Shown: positions 26,090 through 35,283, counted from the first letter of the stretch. The stretch is DNA of 52,729 nt from Chloroflexia bacterium (GCA_016928715.1 JAFGKG010000032.1:1-52729), one strand, 5' to 3'. Program-made: numbers and translations. Notes: generated from the letters alone by a model not told the origin.

Positions 26090-26092
26090 ACA

Positions 26093-26130
26093 AGGCCGGA
26101 TGCTCGATCTCGGCATCCGGCCTCCTTTTT
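26093..26130 (+). terminator. Rho-independent-type hairpin with T-run
   Basis: AGGCCGGATGC and GCATCCGGCCT form an 11-bp stem with a 9-nt loop, followed by CCTTTTT on the plus strand; the minus side ends in TTGTTTG. It separates the minus-strand PKD gene from the next minus promoter and could stop transcription both ways. The rest of 26131-26283 holds nothing I can identify. Confidence 0.6.
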
Positions 26131-26283
26131 GCCCGCCCCCGGACGTTGCAAGGGCGGAAATCTAATCCGGGCGCGGCAGTCTTGAGGGAAGCAACCCGGA
26201 CCGATCGGATTTTGCTTTCAGCCATCGATTCGTTCCTTGTCACTTATTATAAATAAAGGGGCGACAATAAGCAGTGAGCGCGC

Positions 26284-26898
26284 TTACCTTTCCGGCGCGG
26301 CCAAAGGCGGGAGCGCTTCGACCACGGTGACGCTGTAACGGGAGCCAATCTGCAGCGTTCCTGCATAGGCCGACGCCGTGACCCGGACCGCATAGGTGCC
26401 CGGCAGATCATAGGTATGGCTGACCACCGCTCCCTCAAGCAGGGTCTGATCCCCCATGTCCCAGGTAAAGGTGATCGGCGGGGTGGGCGGACACACCCGC
26501 CAGGCGTGGACCAACGACTTTTGCTCTGCGTCCAAATAGACCAACTGTGGCCGGCCATCCCCGTCGATCACCAGGTCGGTATAGCCCCCCGTGCTGCCGA
26601 CGCTGTCCACCTCCTCGATCTGCCAGCCCTGGGGGGAGCCCAATCCACCGCCATCGTACCAGGCGTAGCGCAGTTCGCCATACCAGGCCCCACTGTAGCC
26701 AATGTGCGGCCGCCCAAAGTCGTCCAGGACCAGGGAGGTGTGCCGGCCCACGGCCGGCTCATAATCCACCCGCTCGATCTGCCAGGCGTTGTTGTCAAAA
26801 TGGGCGTACTGCAAATCCTGGCTGCTGGCGTTGTAGTAACTGATGCGGGGCCCGCCAGCGCTGCCCTGAGCCCGTCGAAGGGGCCAACACCAGGGCAT
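26284..26898 (-). pseudogene. Frame-shifted C-terminal part of the PKD/propeller secreted protein
   Basis: This frame continues the protein of the upstream gene: PRISYYNASSQDLQYAHFD, SLVLDDFGRPHIGYSG, then ITFTWDMGD and VSHTYDLPGTYAVRVTAS, the same propeller and PKD units. The main frame leaves the pattern exactly at a 24-bp repeat (26858-26881), after which this frame is the meaningful one. Either the insertion caused a net shift, or the assembly has an indel there. The final stop is at 26284-26286. There is no recognisable anchor at the C-terminus. The downstream part probably belongs to the same gene; independent translation is unlikely. Confidence 0.7.
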
Positions 26899-29800
26899 TC
26901 CACTGCCCCACGTTGCCCTCGCTGTCCACGACCTCGATGGCCCACATCGTATCGTAACGAACGGCGTATTTCAACTTTTGGGTCGGCAGGGCCGCATAGT
27001 AACTGATGTGCGCCTGATCGTCATCGTCCAACAGCAACGAGGGGAACTTGCCCAACCAACCGGCGTCGTCCACCACCTCGGCAATCCAGTTAGCCCCGAA
27101 GCGGCGCACATATCGCAGGCCGCTCTCGATGTGGTCATAGTAGGCAATGTGGGGTTGACCGGAGCTGTCCAGGGCCAGAGAGGTATAGCCGCCCACATAG
27201 CCAACCGGGTCCGCCGTTTCGGTGATCCAGTGCATGCCGTCAAAATGGGCGTAGCGCAGATCCAGGTTGGTAGCATCGTAATACGAGATGTGTGGACGTT
27301 CATCATCGTCCAGGGCCAGGGAGGCAAAACGGCCGACGTTGCCCCCCCAATCCACGGTCCTGCTGAACCAGAGGCCACGCTCCCAACCCGCCCGACCGGC
27401 TGAGACATCCCGACGGGAATAGACCAGATCCTGGTGCTGGCTGTCGTAAAAGGCCAGATGCAGTTGACCTTTGCTGTCCAGTGCCAGGGAGAGGCGTTGT
27501 TCCGGAGTGCCCGGTCCCACGTACGCTTCCACGGTCTCGCTAAGCCAGGCCGGGCTCTTGGGCCATACCGTGGCGCTCAGGACGAACGGCTGGCCGGAGG
27601 TGGGGATCAGGGGTCTCCAATGGGCCTTGAGGCCGGGCAGCGGTTGGCACTCACACACGCTGATGACGTGGCTAGCCGTGATCGGCGCGGGCCCGCAGTT
27701 GGCTGCCGTCACGACCACGCCATAGGTACCGCTGGCCGCATAGCTGTGTGTCACTGTCACACCCACCGCCGTACCCCCGTCGCCAAAAGACCAACTGTAA
27801 CTGATAGGCGGCGTGCCCCCGGCAGACGCGGTCAAGGTCACGAACTGACCGGCGGCCGGATCGAGCGGCTGCCAACTGAATTCCAGGTCTGCCACCGCCT
27901 CGCAGAGCGCGGGTTGCATGGTCAGCGTGTACGCCCTTTGTGCCATGGCCACGCCGCAGTTGGTCGCCGTCACGAGCACGCGATAGCTGCCGCCGGCCGC
28001 ATAGCTGTGCTGCACGGTCGCCCCCTCTGCCGCCGTGCCGTCGCCCAGGTCCCAACTGTAGTGGATCGGCGGCGTCGGCGTGATCGCCTCCAGATGGGCG
28101 TACCGCAGTTGACCGGCGGTAGCATCATAGTAGGCCAGGCGGGGCCGGCCTGCATCCAGTGCCAGGGATACCCCCCAGAGGTCCTGCCCCCCTGCGGCTG
28201 TTTCCTCCACCCAGCCCGTACCGTCGTAATAGATGTACTGCAGGGCCTGTCCGGCCTCGCCCACGTAGACCAGATGCGGCCGACCGGCGGCGTCCAGACT
28301 CAGTTCGGGATACTCCCCGATCGCTACAGTCTCTATGATCCAACTCGCGCCATTGTGGTGGGCATAGACGACGCTGCTGGAAGGTGACAGCCCCACCTGG
28401 TAGGCTAGGTGGGGCCGGCCGGCCCCGTCCAGCGCCAGCGAGGAATGGATGCCCTGCGCCGCCACCGTCTCGGTGATCCAGTTCACGCCGTCGTGGTAGG
28501 CATAGCGCAGTTCGTAGCCCGGCGTATCGCCGGAGTAGCTGATGTGGGCCTGGCCGGCGCCGTCCAAGGCCAGCGAACCCCAGCGGCCCACCCGGCCGGC
28601 CGCGTCCACTACCTCCACCTGCCAGCTCGCGCCGTCGTAGCGGGCGTAGCGCAGGTCGCCGTTGGCCTCGTCGTAGGAGCTGATGTGGGCAGTGCCGGAC
28701 CCGTCCAGCGCCAGCGAGGTCTCTATGTTGCCATAGTAGCCGTTGCTGTCGGCGGTCTCGACAATCCAGGCCGTCCCGCTGTAGTAGGCGTGCCGCAGGG
28801 CCGGGGCGTTGTCGTCGTAGTAGCTGAGATGCGGTCGGCCCGGCGCGTCCAGGGCCAGGTCGGTGTAGCCCCCCATAAGCCCGGCATCGGCCACCAGCTC
28901 GCTGCTCCAAGAGGTCCCGTCATGGTGGGCATAGGCGACCTGGTTGACCGGGTCGCCCGCAAAATAGCCCAGGTGGGCATTCCCATCACCGCGTTGCCCT
29001 GAGCCTGTCGAAGGGTCCAGGGCCAGAGAGAGGTCGCTGGCGTTGGCCGAGGCAATCGTTTCGCTGAACCAGGCCCGCCCGGCGGCGCTGGCGCTCAAGG
29101 TCAGCACCTGGCCGGCGGTCGGCGTGGGCGGCTGCCAGGAGAAACCGGCCACGGCGACCGGCACACACGACGCCGACGGGACCACGGTCAGGGTGTGCAC
29201 ACTGGTGACCGCAGCCGTGCCGCAGTTGGTCGCCGTCACGAGCACCCGGTACGTCCCGGACACATCGTAGGAATGCGTCACCACCGCCCCGGCCCGCCAC
29301 CCGCCATCCCCCAAATCCCACTGGTAGCTAATGGGGTAGCTGCCCGAGGCGCCGGCGCTCAGGGTGATGGCCTGGCCCACGGTCGGGCTGAGCGGCTGCC
29401 AACTGAAATCCAGGTCGTGCACCGGCTCGCAGGGCGTAGTGTACGCGTAGGCGCGCATGATCAGCGGCACAAAGTTCTGGTGGGGCCATTCCGCCAGCAC
29501 GCGCACCGGGAAACTACCCCGCGCCTGGCCGCAGTCGTTGGTCGCGGTCACGGTGAGGGTGTAGGTGCCGGTGCTGGGCCAACTGTAGCCGGCGCTGCTG
29601 CCCAGCGCGCCGTTGTCCCAGGTGAACGTGAGCGGCGGGCTCGTGGTGATGGGTCGGGCCGCCGCCCGGTAGGTGCCGGCCAGGCCCGGCAGCAGGCTCG
29701 GCGGGCCGGCGATCTCGACCCCGGTGGGCGGCTGGCAGAACACGGTCACGCTCAGCACGTCCTGGACCTGGCTGCACTCGTTGCTGGCGGTGACGGCGAC

Positions 29801-30277
29801 AGTATGCACGCCGACGGTGTCCCAGCTATAGGTCGCGGTCTCTCCCTGCTGTCCATCGGCCCAGTCCAAGAGGGGCACCGTGGCCGTGGGCGGGGTGTAG
29901 GTGGCGCTGTAGCGGCCCTCCACGCCCAGGGGCAGGGCTGTCGGGCCGGCGATGGCGACATCCTCCAGGGGCACACAGGAGGCCGGGGAGGCGTACATGA
30001 GCTTGTTCAAGGATTGGTAGCCGACGTGGGGCCGGCCCAGCGCGTCCAGGGCCAGGCTGCGGGCCCCCATCGATTGGGCCAACATGGGATCTTCCACGGC
30101 TTTGATCTGCCAGTCCCCATGGGGAATGGCCGCCGCGGACTGCCCGCGCGGGCCGTGCTCCAGGTCCGGGGACTTTTGGGCCCGGACCGCGCCGACCAGG
30201 AGTGCGATCAGGAGTAGGACGATAAAAGTGCCCCATAGGAATTTTGAGGAAAAAGCGATCCAATGGTCTTGATTCAT
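26795..30277 (-). CDS. Large secreted PKD and propeller-repeat protein (frameshifted near 3' end)
   Basis: Predicted extracellular protein of 1160 residues in this frame. A basic N-terminus and hydrophobic segment (about residues 14-33) form a signal or anchor. Several PKD-type Ig domains (YSWDLGDGTAAEGATVQHSY, FTWDNG, VLVTATNCG) alternate with at least 12 repeats of about 45 residues patterned SLALDxxGRPHISYYD-LRYAHFDG-W-ETVD, which should form beta-propellers. An internal NFVPLIMRAY segment recalls the Y-L-P-L motifs of other Chloroflexota exoproteins. The ATG at 30277 has GGGAGG upstream. Two copies of a 24-bp repeat lie within; the one at 28991-29014 is in frame, the other shifts the frame. 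Confidence 0.8.
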   Translation of the reverse strand: MNQDHWIAFSSKFLWGTFIVLLLIALLVGAVRAQKSPDLEHGPRGQSAAAIPHGDWQIKAVEDPMLAQSMGARSLALDALGRPHVGYQSLNKLMYASPASCVPLEDVAIAGPTALPLGVEGRYSATYTPPTATVPLLDWADGQQGETATYSWDTVGVHTVAVTASNECSQVQDVLSVTVFCQPPTGVEIAGPPSLLPGLAGTYRAAARPITTSPPLTFTWDNGALGSSAGYSWPSTGTYTLTVTATNDCGQARGSFPVRVLAEWPHQNFVPLIMRAYAYTTPCEPVHDLDFSWQPLSPTVGQAITLSAGASGSYPISYQWDLGDGGWRAGAVVTHSYDVSGTYRVLVTATNCGTAAVTSVHTLTVVPSASCVPVAVAGFSWQPPTPTAGQVLTLSASAAGRAWFSETIASANASDLSLALDPSTGSGQRGDGNAHLGYFAGDPVNQVAYAHHDGTSWSSELVADAGLMGGYTDLALDAPGRPHLSYYDDNAPALRHAYYSGTAWIVETADSNGYYGNIETSLALDGSGTAHISSYDEANGDLRYARYDGASWQVEVVDAAGRVGRWGSLALDGAGQAHISYSGDTPGYELRYAYHDGVNWITETVAAQGIHSSLALDGAGRPHLAYQVGLSPSSSVVYAHHNGASWIIETVAIGEYPELSLDAAGRPHLVYVGEAGQALQYIYYDGTGWVEETAAGGQDLWGVSLALDAGRPRLAYYDATAGQLRYAHLEAITPTPPIHYSWDLGDGTAAEGATVQHSYAAGGSYRVLVTATNCGVAMAQRAYTLTMQPALCEAVADLEFSWQPLDPAAGQFVTLTASAGGTPPISYSWSFGDGGTAVGVTVTHSYAASGTYGVVVTAANCGPAPITASHVISVCECQPLPGLKAHWRPLIPTSGQPFVLSATVWPKSPAWLSETVEAYVGPGTPEQRLSLALDSKGQLHLAFYDSQHQDLVYSRRDVSAGRAGWERGLWFSRTVDWGGNVGRFASLALDDDERPHISYYDATNLDLRYAHFDGMHWITETADPVGYVGGYTSLALDSSGQPHIAYYDHIESGLRYVRRFGANWIAEVVDDAGWLGKFPSLLLDDDDQAHISYYAALPTQKLKYAVRYDTMWAIEVVDSEGNVGQWNALVLAPSTGSGQRWRAPHQLLQRQQPGFAVRPF
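26858..26881. repeat. 24-bp inserted repeat, copy causing frameshift
   Basis: Contains CCCTGAGCCCGTCGAAGG on the plus strand and differs from the copy at 28991 at two positions. Coding frame changes here. Confidence 0.75.
28991..29014. repeat. 24-bp inserted repeat, in-frame copy
   Basis: Contains CCCTGAGCCTGTCGAAGG. It adds eight residues (PSTGSGQR) between LALD and GDGNAHLGYF; removing it restores the propeller repeat consensus. Confidence 0.8.
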
Positions 30278-30394
30278 AGTAATCCTCCCTATAACTCTTA
30301 ACGGCTGACTATTTTGATTATACTATATTCGCGGGTTTTGTTCTGGACGCTAGGGGGTCAACAAGTAGGCGCGGCATTCTCCCTTTGGCCATGT

Positions 30395-30426
30395 TGCTAG
30401 GGGCGACGCATGCGTCGCCCCTAGCA
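30395..30426. repeat. GGGGC-type palindromic element, copy 2
   Basis: Perfect 32-bp palindrome centred at 30410/30411 with the same TAGGGGCGACGCA core arms as copy 1 but different outer bases (TGC/GCA). Confidence 0.9.
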
Positions 30427-30477
30427 GGGTAAATTCCATGGATTATTCGTACACCACCTGCGGGGCGCGGGGCCCGC

Positions 30478-30506
30478 TTGCGCATTCGGGCACAATATAG
30501 TACAAT
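30478..30506 (+). promoter_or_regulatory. Promoter of the thiolase gene
   Basis: TTGCGC, 17-nt spacer ending TATAG, TACAAT at 30501-30506; same class as the tilS and hpt promoters. Confidence 0.7.
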
Positions 30507-30616
30507 ACAATCAGCCAAAAGGGACAGGCCGACCTGTTCCTTGGACGGCCCCAGGAGGCGCCCTCTCTGGTGAGGGGGTAGCACATTTCTTTCCCAAAAT
30601 AGACAAGGAGGATCCC

Positions 30617-31846
30617 ATGACCCGTGATGTCGTCGTTGTCAGCGCGTGCCGGACGGCCATCGGCACGTTCGGCGGTACCCTGGCCGACACACCGGCCCCC
30701 GAACTGGGCGCCATCGTCATCCGCGAGGCGATCCGGCGGGCCGGCATCGAAGCCGGAATCATAGACGAGGTCCTGATGGGCTGCGTCGTGGCCTCCGGCC
30801 AGGGCCAGGCCCCGGCCCGCCAGGCCGCCATCAAGGCCGGCGTTCCACCCGAAATCGGGGCCACCACGGTCAACAAGATCTGCGGTTCTGGCCTCAAGAC
30901 GGTCATGCTGGCCAGTGCCATGATCCAGGTGGGGGACGCGGATATTATCGTGGCTGGGGGGATGGAGAACATGAACCAGATCCCCTTTTACCTGCCCCGG
31001 GCCCGCACCGGCTATCGCATGGGCGGGATTGGCAAGGGCGTTCGCGGGGCCGTGCCCGACGGGCTGATCGACGGGATGGTCCTGGACGGGCTCTGGTGCT
31101 CCTTCTGCGATCACCACATGGGCTCCTCGGCCGAGTGGGTCGCCCGCGAGTTCGAACTGACCCGCGAGGAACTGGATGAATACGCCTTCCACAGCCACCG
31201 CAAGGCCGTGGAGGCTACCAGAGAGGGCCGCTTCAAAGAGGAAATTGTACCGGTCGAGATCCCGCAGCGCAAGGGGGACCCCATCATATTTGATACGGAG
31301 GAGAACCCGCGCGACTATGGCGACTATGAGACGGGCATGGCCAAATTGGGGCGGCTACGGCCGGCCTTTGAGAAGGACGGCATCGTCACGGCCGGCAACT
31401 CTCCCGGCATCACCGACGGCGCCGCCGCGGTGGTGGTCATGGGCGCGGACAAGGCCGAGGAACTGGGCCTGCAGCCCATGGCCCGCGTGGTCACCTACGA
31501 ACAGGCCGCCGTGGAACCGATCCGGCTCTTTACCGCGCCTATCTATGCCATGCGGAATCTGATGGAGCGGCAGGGCGTCGACGACATCGACTATTATGAC
31601 CTGATCGAGGCCAACGAGGCCTTTGCCGCCCAGTGCGTGGCCGACGGCAAGGCCCTGGGCTGGGATTGGGATCGGGTCAACGTCAACGGCGGGGCCATCG
31701 CCCTGGGACACCCCATCGGCTGCAGTGGCGCCCGCGTGCTCGTCACCCTGCTCTACGCCCTCAAGCACCGCGGGCTCAAGACCGGCGCGGCCACCCTCTG
31801 CCTGGGCGGCGGCGAGGCGGTCGCCCTGAGCGTAGAGATGCTCTAA
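30617..31846 (+). CDS. Acetyl-CoA C-acyltransferase (thiolase)
   Basis: Thiolase of 409 residues that cleaves 3-ketoacyl-CoA in beta-oxidation or condenses two acetyl-CoA. The acylated cysteine is C89 in [14 protein letters not shown]. The active-site His lies in [17 protein letters not shown] and the second Cys in the C-terminal CLGGGEAVA block. AAGGAGG is 5 nt before the ATG at 30617. A terminator follows at 31858. The next genes, 3-hydroxyacyl-CoA dehydrogenase and acyl-CoA dehydrogenase, indicate beta-oxidation or a butyryl-CoA-type route; enoyl-CoA hydratase and ETF are not in the window. Confidence 0.95.
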   Translation: MTRDVVVVSACRTAIGTFGGTLADTPAPELGAIVIREAIRRAGIEAGIIDEVLMGCVVASGQGQAPARQAAIKAGVPPEIGATTVNKICGSGLKTVMLASAMIQVGDADIIVAGGMENMNQIPFYLPRARTGYRMGGIGKGVRGAVPDGLIDGMVLDGLWCSFCDHHMGSSAEWVAREFELTREELDEYAFHSHRKAVEATREGRFKEEIVPVEIPQRKGDPIIFDTEENPRDYGDYETGMAKLGRLRPAFEKDGIVTAGNSPGITDGAAAVVVMGADKAEELGLQPMARVVTYEQAAVEPIRLFTAPIYAMRNLMERQGVDDIDYYDLIEANEAFAAQCVADGKALGWDWDRVNVNGGAIALGHPIGCSGARVLVTLLYALKHRGLKTGAATLCLGGGEAVALSVEML

Positions 31847-31857
31847 CAAGCTGCCAA

Positions 31858-31891
31858 CCCGTGGGGGCAGCGCCCCCACGGGCGGCTTTTT
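31858..31891 (+). terminator. Rho-independent terminator after thiolase
   Basis: CCCGTGGGGGC and GCCCCCACGGG form an 11-bp stem with loop AGC; TTTTT at 31887-31891. Confidence 0.8.
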
Positions 31892-31957
31892 CCCGTCAAT
31901 CCCGTGGCGGGAAGCGGCCCTGCTGAGGAGTTGAAGCTGAATAACTCGCCGGCTTTG

Positions 31958-32034
31958 ACCGGCTAAAGCCTCAACTCCTGTCCAGGACAGCGAGCCCTTT
32001 TACGGATCTTTTTGGAGTCGAGGCTTTAGCCGGT
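31958..32034. repeat. Long imperfect inverted repeat between thiolase and hbd
   Basis: Arms ACCGGCTAAAGCCTC (31958-31972) and GAGGCTTTAGCCGGT (32020-32034) pair perfectly and extend inward by five more pairs after one mismatch. The spacer holds the small palindrome CTGTCCAGGACAG. The flanking CGGCTTTGACCGGCT recurs near 37267. Confidence 0.8.
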
Positions 32035-32133
32035 GACGGGGGACAGGCCGCAAAGTCGGCAAGTTGTTTAATTGCCATTCCTGATCCGTTCAGCAGAATT
32101 GCAATCGTCGGACGAGAACAAAAGGAGGAAATC

Positions 32134-33015
32134 GTGGAGATTCGCAAGGTTGCCGTAATCGGTGCAGGTACGATGGGGCGGGGCATCGCCCAGGTCTTTG
32201 CCCAAAGCGGCTACGAGACCATCATGATCGACGTCGTGGAGGAGCAGCTCCAGGACGCGCTGGCCTCGATCAAAAAGTTCCTCGGTCGCAGTGTGGAAAA
32301 GGGCCGCCTGAGCCAGGAGGAGCTGGACGGCCTCCTGGAGCGGCTGCAGCCGGCCGGCGACCTCGGGGCCGCGGCCGATGCCGATTTCGTGGTCGAAGCG
32401 GCCAGTGAGAACGTCGAGATCAAGAAGAAAATCTTTGGCCAACTGGACGAATTGTGCCGACCGGAGGTCATCCTGAGCAGCAATACCTCCTCCATCCCCA
32501 TCACCCTGCTGGCCGCGGCCACCCAGCGCCCGGACCAGGTCATCGGCATGCACTTTATGAACCCGGTCCCCCTCATGGTCCTGGTAGAGATCATTCGCGG
32601 CCTGCCCACCTCGGACGAGACGATGACGATCACGGTCGATCTGGCCGAAAAGCTGGGCAAGACCCCGGTCGAGGTCAATGACTTTCCCGGTTTTATCTCC
32701 AACCGCATCCTCATGCCCATGATCAACGAGGCCGTCTTTGCCCTGATGGAGGGCGTCGCCACCAAGGAGGCCATCGACCAGATCATGATCCTGGGGATGA
32801 ACCACCCCATGGGCCCCCTGGCCCTGGCCGACCTCATCGGCCTGGACGTCTGCCTGGCCATCCTGGAGGTCATGCACGGCGGTCTGGGCGACCCCAAATA
32901 TCGCCCCTGCCCCCTGCTGCGCAAGTACGTCGACGCCGGCTGGCTGGGCCGCAAGAGCGGACGCGGCTTTTATAACTATGCGCAGGGCGAAAAGCCGCCG
33001 CAGAAACCGCGCTAA
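32134..33015 (+). CDS. 3-hydroxyacyl-CoA dehydrogenase (3-hydroxybutyryl-CoA dehydrogenase type)
   Basis: NAD-dependent oxidation of L-3-hydroxyacyl-CoA to 3-ketoacyl-CoA. The 293-residue protein has VIGAGTMGRGIAQVFAQSGY (NAD site), the SNTSSIPIT loop, catalytic His in GMHFMNPVPLM with partner Glu in LVEIIRG, and the FPGFISNRILMPMINEA hinge, then HPMGPLALADLIGLD. Single-domain length matches Hbd/FadB2 proteins. The start is GTG at 32134 with AAAGGAGG 7 nt upstream. It is separated from the acyl-CoA dehydrogenase gene by an inverted repeat. Confidence 0.94.
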   Translation: MEIRKVAVIGAGTMGRGIAQVFAQSGYETIMIDVVEEQLQDALASIKKFLGRSVEKGRLSQEELDGLLERLQPAGDLGAAADADFVVEAASENVEIKKKIFGQLDELCRPEVILSSNTSSIPITLLAAATQRPDQVIGMHFMNPVPLMVLVEIIRGLPTSDETMTITVDLAEKLGKTPVEVNDFPGFISNRILMPMINEAVFALMEGVATKEAIDQIMILGMNHPMGPLALADLIGLDVCLAILEVMHGGLGDPKYRPCPLLRKYVDAGWLGRKSGRGFYNYAQGEKPPQKPR

Positions 33016-33025
33016 ACACAAGAAG

Positions 33026-33071
33026 CAAGAGGCAAGAAGCAGGATGCAGTGTTCCCGCTTCTTGCCTCTTG
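33026..33071 (+). repeat. Perfect inverted repeat between hbd and acyl-CoA dehydrogenase
   Basis: CAAGAGGCAAGAAGC and GCTTCTTGCCTCTTG, 15-bp arms, 16-nt loop. No T-run follows; it may stabilise or partly terminate the transcript, or be a dispersed repeat. Confidence 0.75.
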
Positions 33072-33096
33072 TATCCTTTACATTTGGAGGTACCCC

Positions 33097-34242
33097 ATGG
33101 ACCTGACCCTAACCGAAGAGCAGCGCATGATCCGGGATATGGCCCGGGATTTTGCGCAAAAGGAATTGGCGCCCAAGGCGGCCGAACGGGACGAAAACGA
33201 CGAGTTTCCCCGCCAGGACCTGCGCAAAATGGGCGAACTGGGCCTGCTGGGCCTGACCGTGCCCGAGGCGTATGACGGATTCAAAGTGGATACGGTCAGC
33301 TACTGTCTGGCGATGGAGGAAATCGCCCGGGCCTGCGCCGCCACCTCCCTGGTCATGACCGTGCACTGCACGCCGGCCATCTATCCCATCGTCTACTTTG
33401 GCAGTGAGGAGCAAAAGCGGCGCTGCCTGCCCCATATGGCCAGCGGGGAGTGGCTGGGCGCCTTTGCCCTGACCGAGGCCGGGGCCGGCTCCGACGCCGC
33501 CTCGATCAGTACGACGGCCGTGCGCGAGGGCGACGAGTATGTGCTCAACGGGGTCAAGTCCTGGATCACCACCGGGGACGAGGCCCGCATCCTGATCGTC
33601 TTTGCCACCGTGGACCGCTCCAAGGGGCACAAGGGCATCACCGCCTTTATCGTGGACTCGCAGCGGCCCGGCTTTCGGGTGGGCAAGCACGAGGAAAAGA
33701 TGGGCATGCGCGCCTCCCATACCACCGAGGTCATCCTGGAGGACTATCGCGCTCCCCTGTCCGACCTCCTGGGCGAGGAAGGGCAGGGCTTCAAGATCGC
33801 CCTGGGCACCCTGGACGCCAGCCGCATTGGCATCGCCGCCCAGGCTGTGGGCATCGCCCAGGCCGCCCTGGACACGGCCCTGCGCTACGCCCAGGAGCGC
33901 TGCCAGTTCGGCCAACCCATTGCCCAGTTCCAGGCCATCCAGTGGATGCTGGCCGACATGGCTACCCGCGTCGAGGCGGCCCGCCTGCTCACCTGGCAGG
34001 CGGCCCTGAAACAGGACCGCGGCGAGCGCTGCACCAAGGAGGCCTCCATGGCCAAGCTCTTTGCCAGCGAGGTCTCGACCTGGGTCTGCGACCGGGCACT
34101 GCAGATCCACGGCGGCTATGGCTACAGCCGGGAATACCCCGTGGAACGATATTACCGGGACGCCCGGGTCACCCGCATCTACGAGGGAACCTCCGAGATC
34201 CAGCGACTGGTCATCGCCACGCAGTTGCTGCGGGGGAGCTAA
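33097..34242 (+). CDS. Acyl-CoA dehydrogenase
   Basis: FAD-dependent alpha,beta-dehydrogenation of acyl-CoA. The 381-residue protein has the usual opening MDLTLTEEQRMIRDMARDFA, the FAD/substrate block GAFALTEAGAGSDAAS, WITTGDEA, EEKMGMRASHT and the C-terminal RIYEGTSEIQRLVIA with the catalytic glutamate of the short/medium-chain type. Start at 33097 is fixed by TTGGAGG 6 nt upstream and family alignment; the longer frame would include the hairpin repeat. Electrons would pass to ETF, not encoded here. Confidence 0.96.
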   Translation: MDLTLTEEQRMIRDMARDFAQKELAPKAAERDENDEFPRQDLRKMGELGLLGLTVPEAYDGFKVDTVSYCLAMEEIARACAATSLVMTVHCTPAIYPIVYFGSEEQKRRCLPHMASGEWLGAFALTEAGAGSDAASISTTAVREGDEYVLNGVKSWITTGDEARILIVFATVDRSKGHKGITAFIVDSQRPGFRVGKHEEKMGMRASHTTEVILEDYRAPLSDLLGEEGQGFKIALGTLDASRIGIAAQAVGIAQAALDTALRYAQERCQFGQPIAQFQAIQWMLADMATRVEAARLLTWQAALKQDRGERCTKEASMAKLFASEVSTWVCDRALQIHGGYGYSREYPVERYYRDARVTRIYEGTSEIQRLVIATQLLRGS

Positions 34243-34278
34243 ACCCCGGCCGGGACAAAAGAAGAAGGAAGGTGGCAA

Positions 34279-34938
34279 ATGTGGATCCTATTTGGATTCA
34301 GCACGCGACAAAAGGAACTGGGCCAACAAACGCGCTACTGTACCCGCTGCGAAAAAGAGACCGCGCATACCGCTATCCAGCAGCAGCAGTGGTTTACCCT
34401 GTTCTTCATTCCCGTGATCCCGCTCAGCGGGAAAAAGGTCGTCGATCGCTGTAACCTCTGCGGGCAGACGGGTTCCCACGTGGAGGGTGCCGCCGCCCTC
34501 GAGCTGAAGCAGCAGGCACAGTTCGGAAAGGTCAAGACCTGCCCGAGCTGCGCCGAGCAGATCCAGTTCGAAGCGGCGCGCTGCCGTTACTGCGGCCACG
34601 AATTCGACCCCGCCGAGGTCGAAGCGGCCAAACAGTCGCTTCAGGAACATCAGTTGGCCCTGGCCGCCGCCCAGGTAGCCCAGACCCGCCAGGCCGAGCA
34701 CGAGAGCCGGGTGCGCCGTTTTCGCGTCTGGGGCATCATTCTGGCCCTGCTCGGCGGGGCTATACTGGCCTTGCTGATCTGCGCCCTGGCCACGGGAAGC
34801 TGGCAGCAGACGGAGGACACAGGCACTGCCTGGGCTGCGCACGGCTGCTTCCTCGTCCCCGCCCTGGTCCTGCTGGCGAGTGGGGGCTTTTTGATCTGGA
34901 AATCCACGCAGCTAGGTCAGCAAGAGCCTGGTCAGTAG
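34279..34938 (+). CDS. Zinc-ribbon membrane protein
   Basis: Protein of 219 residues. The N-terminal half carries two cysteine sets: CTRCEK with CNLCGQ (about residues 21-62), a zinc ribbon in the style of small Chloroflexota proteins that start with the WILFGF segment, and CPSCAEQ with CRYCGHEF (about 88-107). An alanine- and glutamine-rich helix (110-145) leads to two hydrophobic segments (about 150-172 and 186-206). GAAGG precedes the ATG. Located after the beta-oxidation genes, but with no evident functional tie. Confidence 0.8.
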   Translation: MWILFGFSTRQKELGQQTRYCTRCEKETAHTAIQQQQWFTLFFIPVIPLSGKKVVDRCNLCGQTGSHVEGAAALELKQQAQFGKVKTCPSCAEQIQFEAARCRYCGHEFDPAEVEAAKQSLQEHQLALAAAQVAQTRQAEHESRVRRFRVWGIILALLGGAILALLICALATGSWQQTEDTGTAWAAHGCFLVPALVLLASGGFLIWKSTQLGQQEPGQ

Positions 34939-34959
34939 GGGCACGGCGCGCCGTGCCCC
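34938..34959. repeat. GGGGC-type palindromic element, copy 3
   Basis: Perfect 22-bp palindrome GGGGCACGGCG plus its complement; begins at the last base of the preceding stop codon. Confidence 0.8.
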
Positions 34960-34986
34960 GCAATTGGTACCAGGCGGCTACCCGTA

Positions 34987-35008
34987 GGGGCGACGCAGGC
35001 GTCGCCCC
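34987..35008. repeat. GGGGC-type palindromic element, copy 4
   Basis: GGGGCGACGC and GCGTCGCCCC around AG. Confidence 0.85.
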
Positions 35009-35041
35009 ATAGGCATCAAGCTAAGCGGGCTGGCCATGCCC

Positions 35042-35185
35042 GCCCGGCCCTGAAGGGCCGGGCTACGAGGTGATCGCCACCGAAGGTGGCGCGCCCCCTG
35101 CGGGGGCTAAAAAGAACAAAAAACGTCCCCAAAATAGGCCCGGAGGGCCTTCCATTTATGTAGCCGGGGGCTTTTAGCCCCCGGC
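35042..35185. repeat. Cluster of short perfect hairpins
   Basis: GCCCGGCCCT with AGGGCCGGGC; CGCCACC with GGTGGCG; GCCCCC with GGGGGC; and GCCGGGGGCT with AGCCCCCGGC. Loops are 2-3 nt. No shared sequence beyond high GC. Confidence 0.75.
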
Positions 35186-35261
35186 GGGCCTAGTCGGGGC
35201 GGTCCGCTTGAACAATGCCGAGGCCTTTGCCGGTGGAAAGATGCCTTAACTTGATACGCAT

Positions 35262-35283
35262 GGGGCGACGCCTGCGTCGCCCC
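35262..35283. repeat. GGGGC-type palindromic element, copy 5
   Basis: GGGGCGACGC and GCGTCGCCCC around CT. Confidence 0.85.

Larger units (their letters stand above)
30278..30616. other. Intergenic region between the PKD gene and thiolase
   Basis: Non-coding stretch of 339 bp between divergent genes. It contains a possible minus-strand promoter -10 (TATAAT at 30322-30317, preceded by TATAG, with a poor -35), a perfect 32-bp palindrome at 30395-30426 and the thiolase promoter at 30478-30506. Confidence 0.7.

Noticed and set aside
26858-26881. Insertion sequence remnant at the PKD frameshift
   Set aside because: Only a 24-bp element is present, with no transposase fragment or long terminal repeats.
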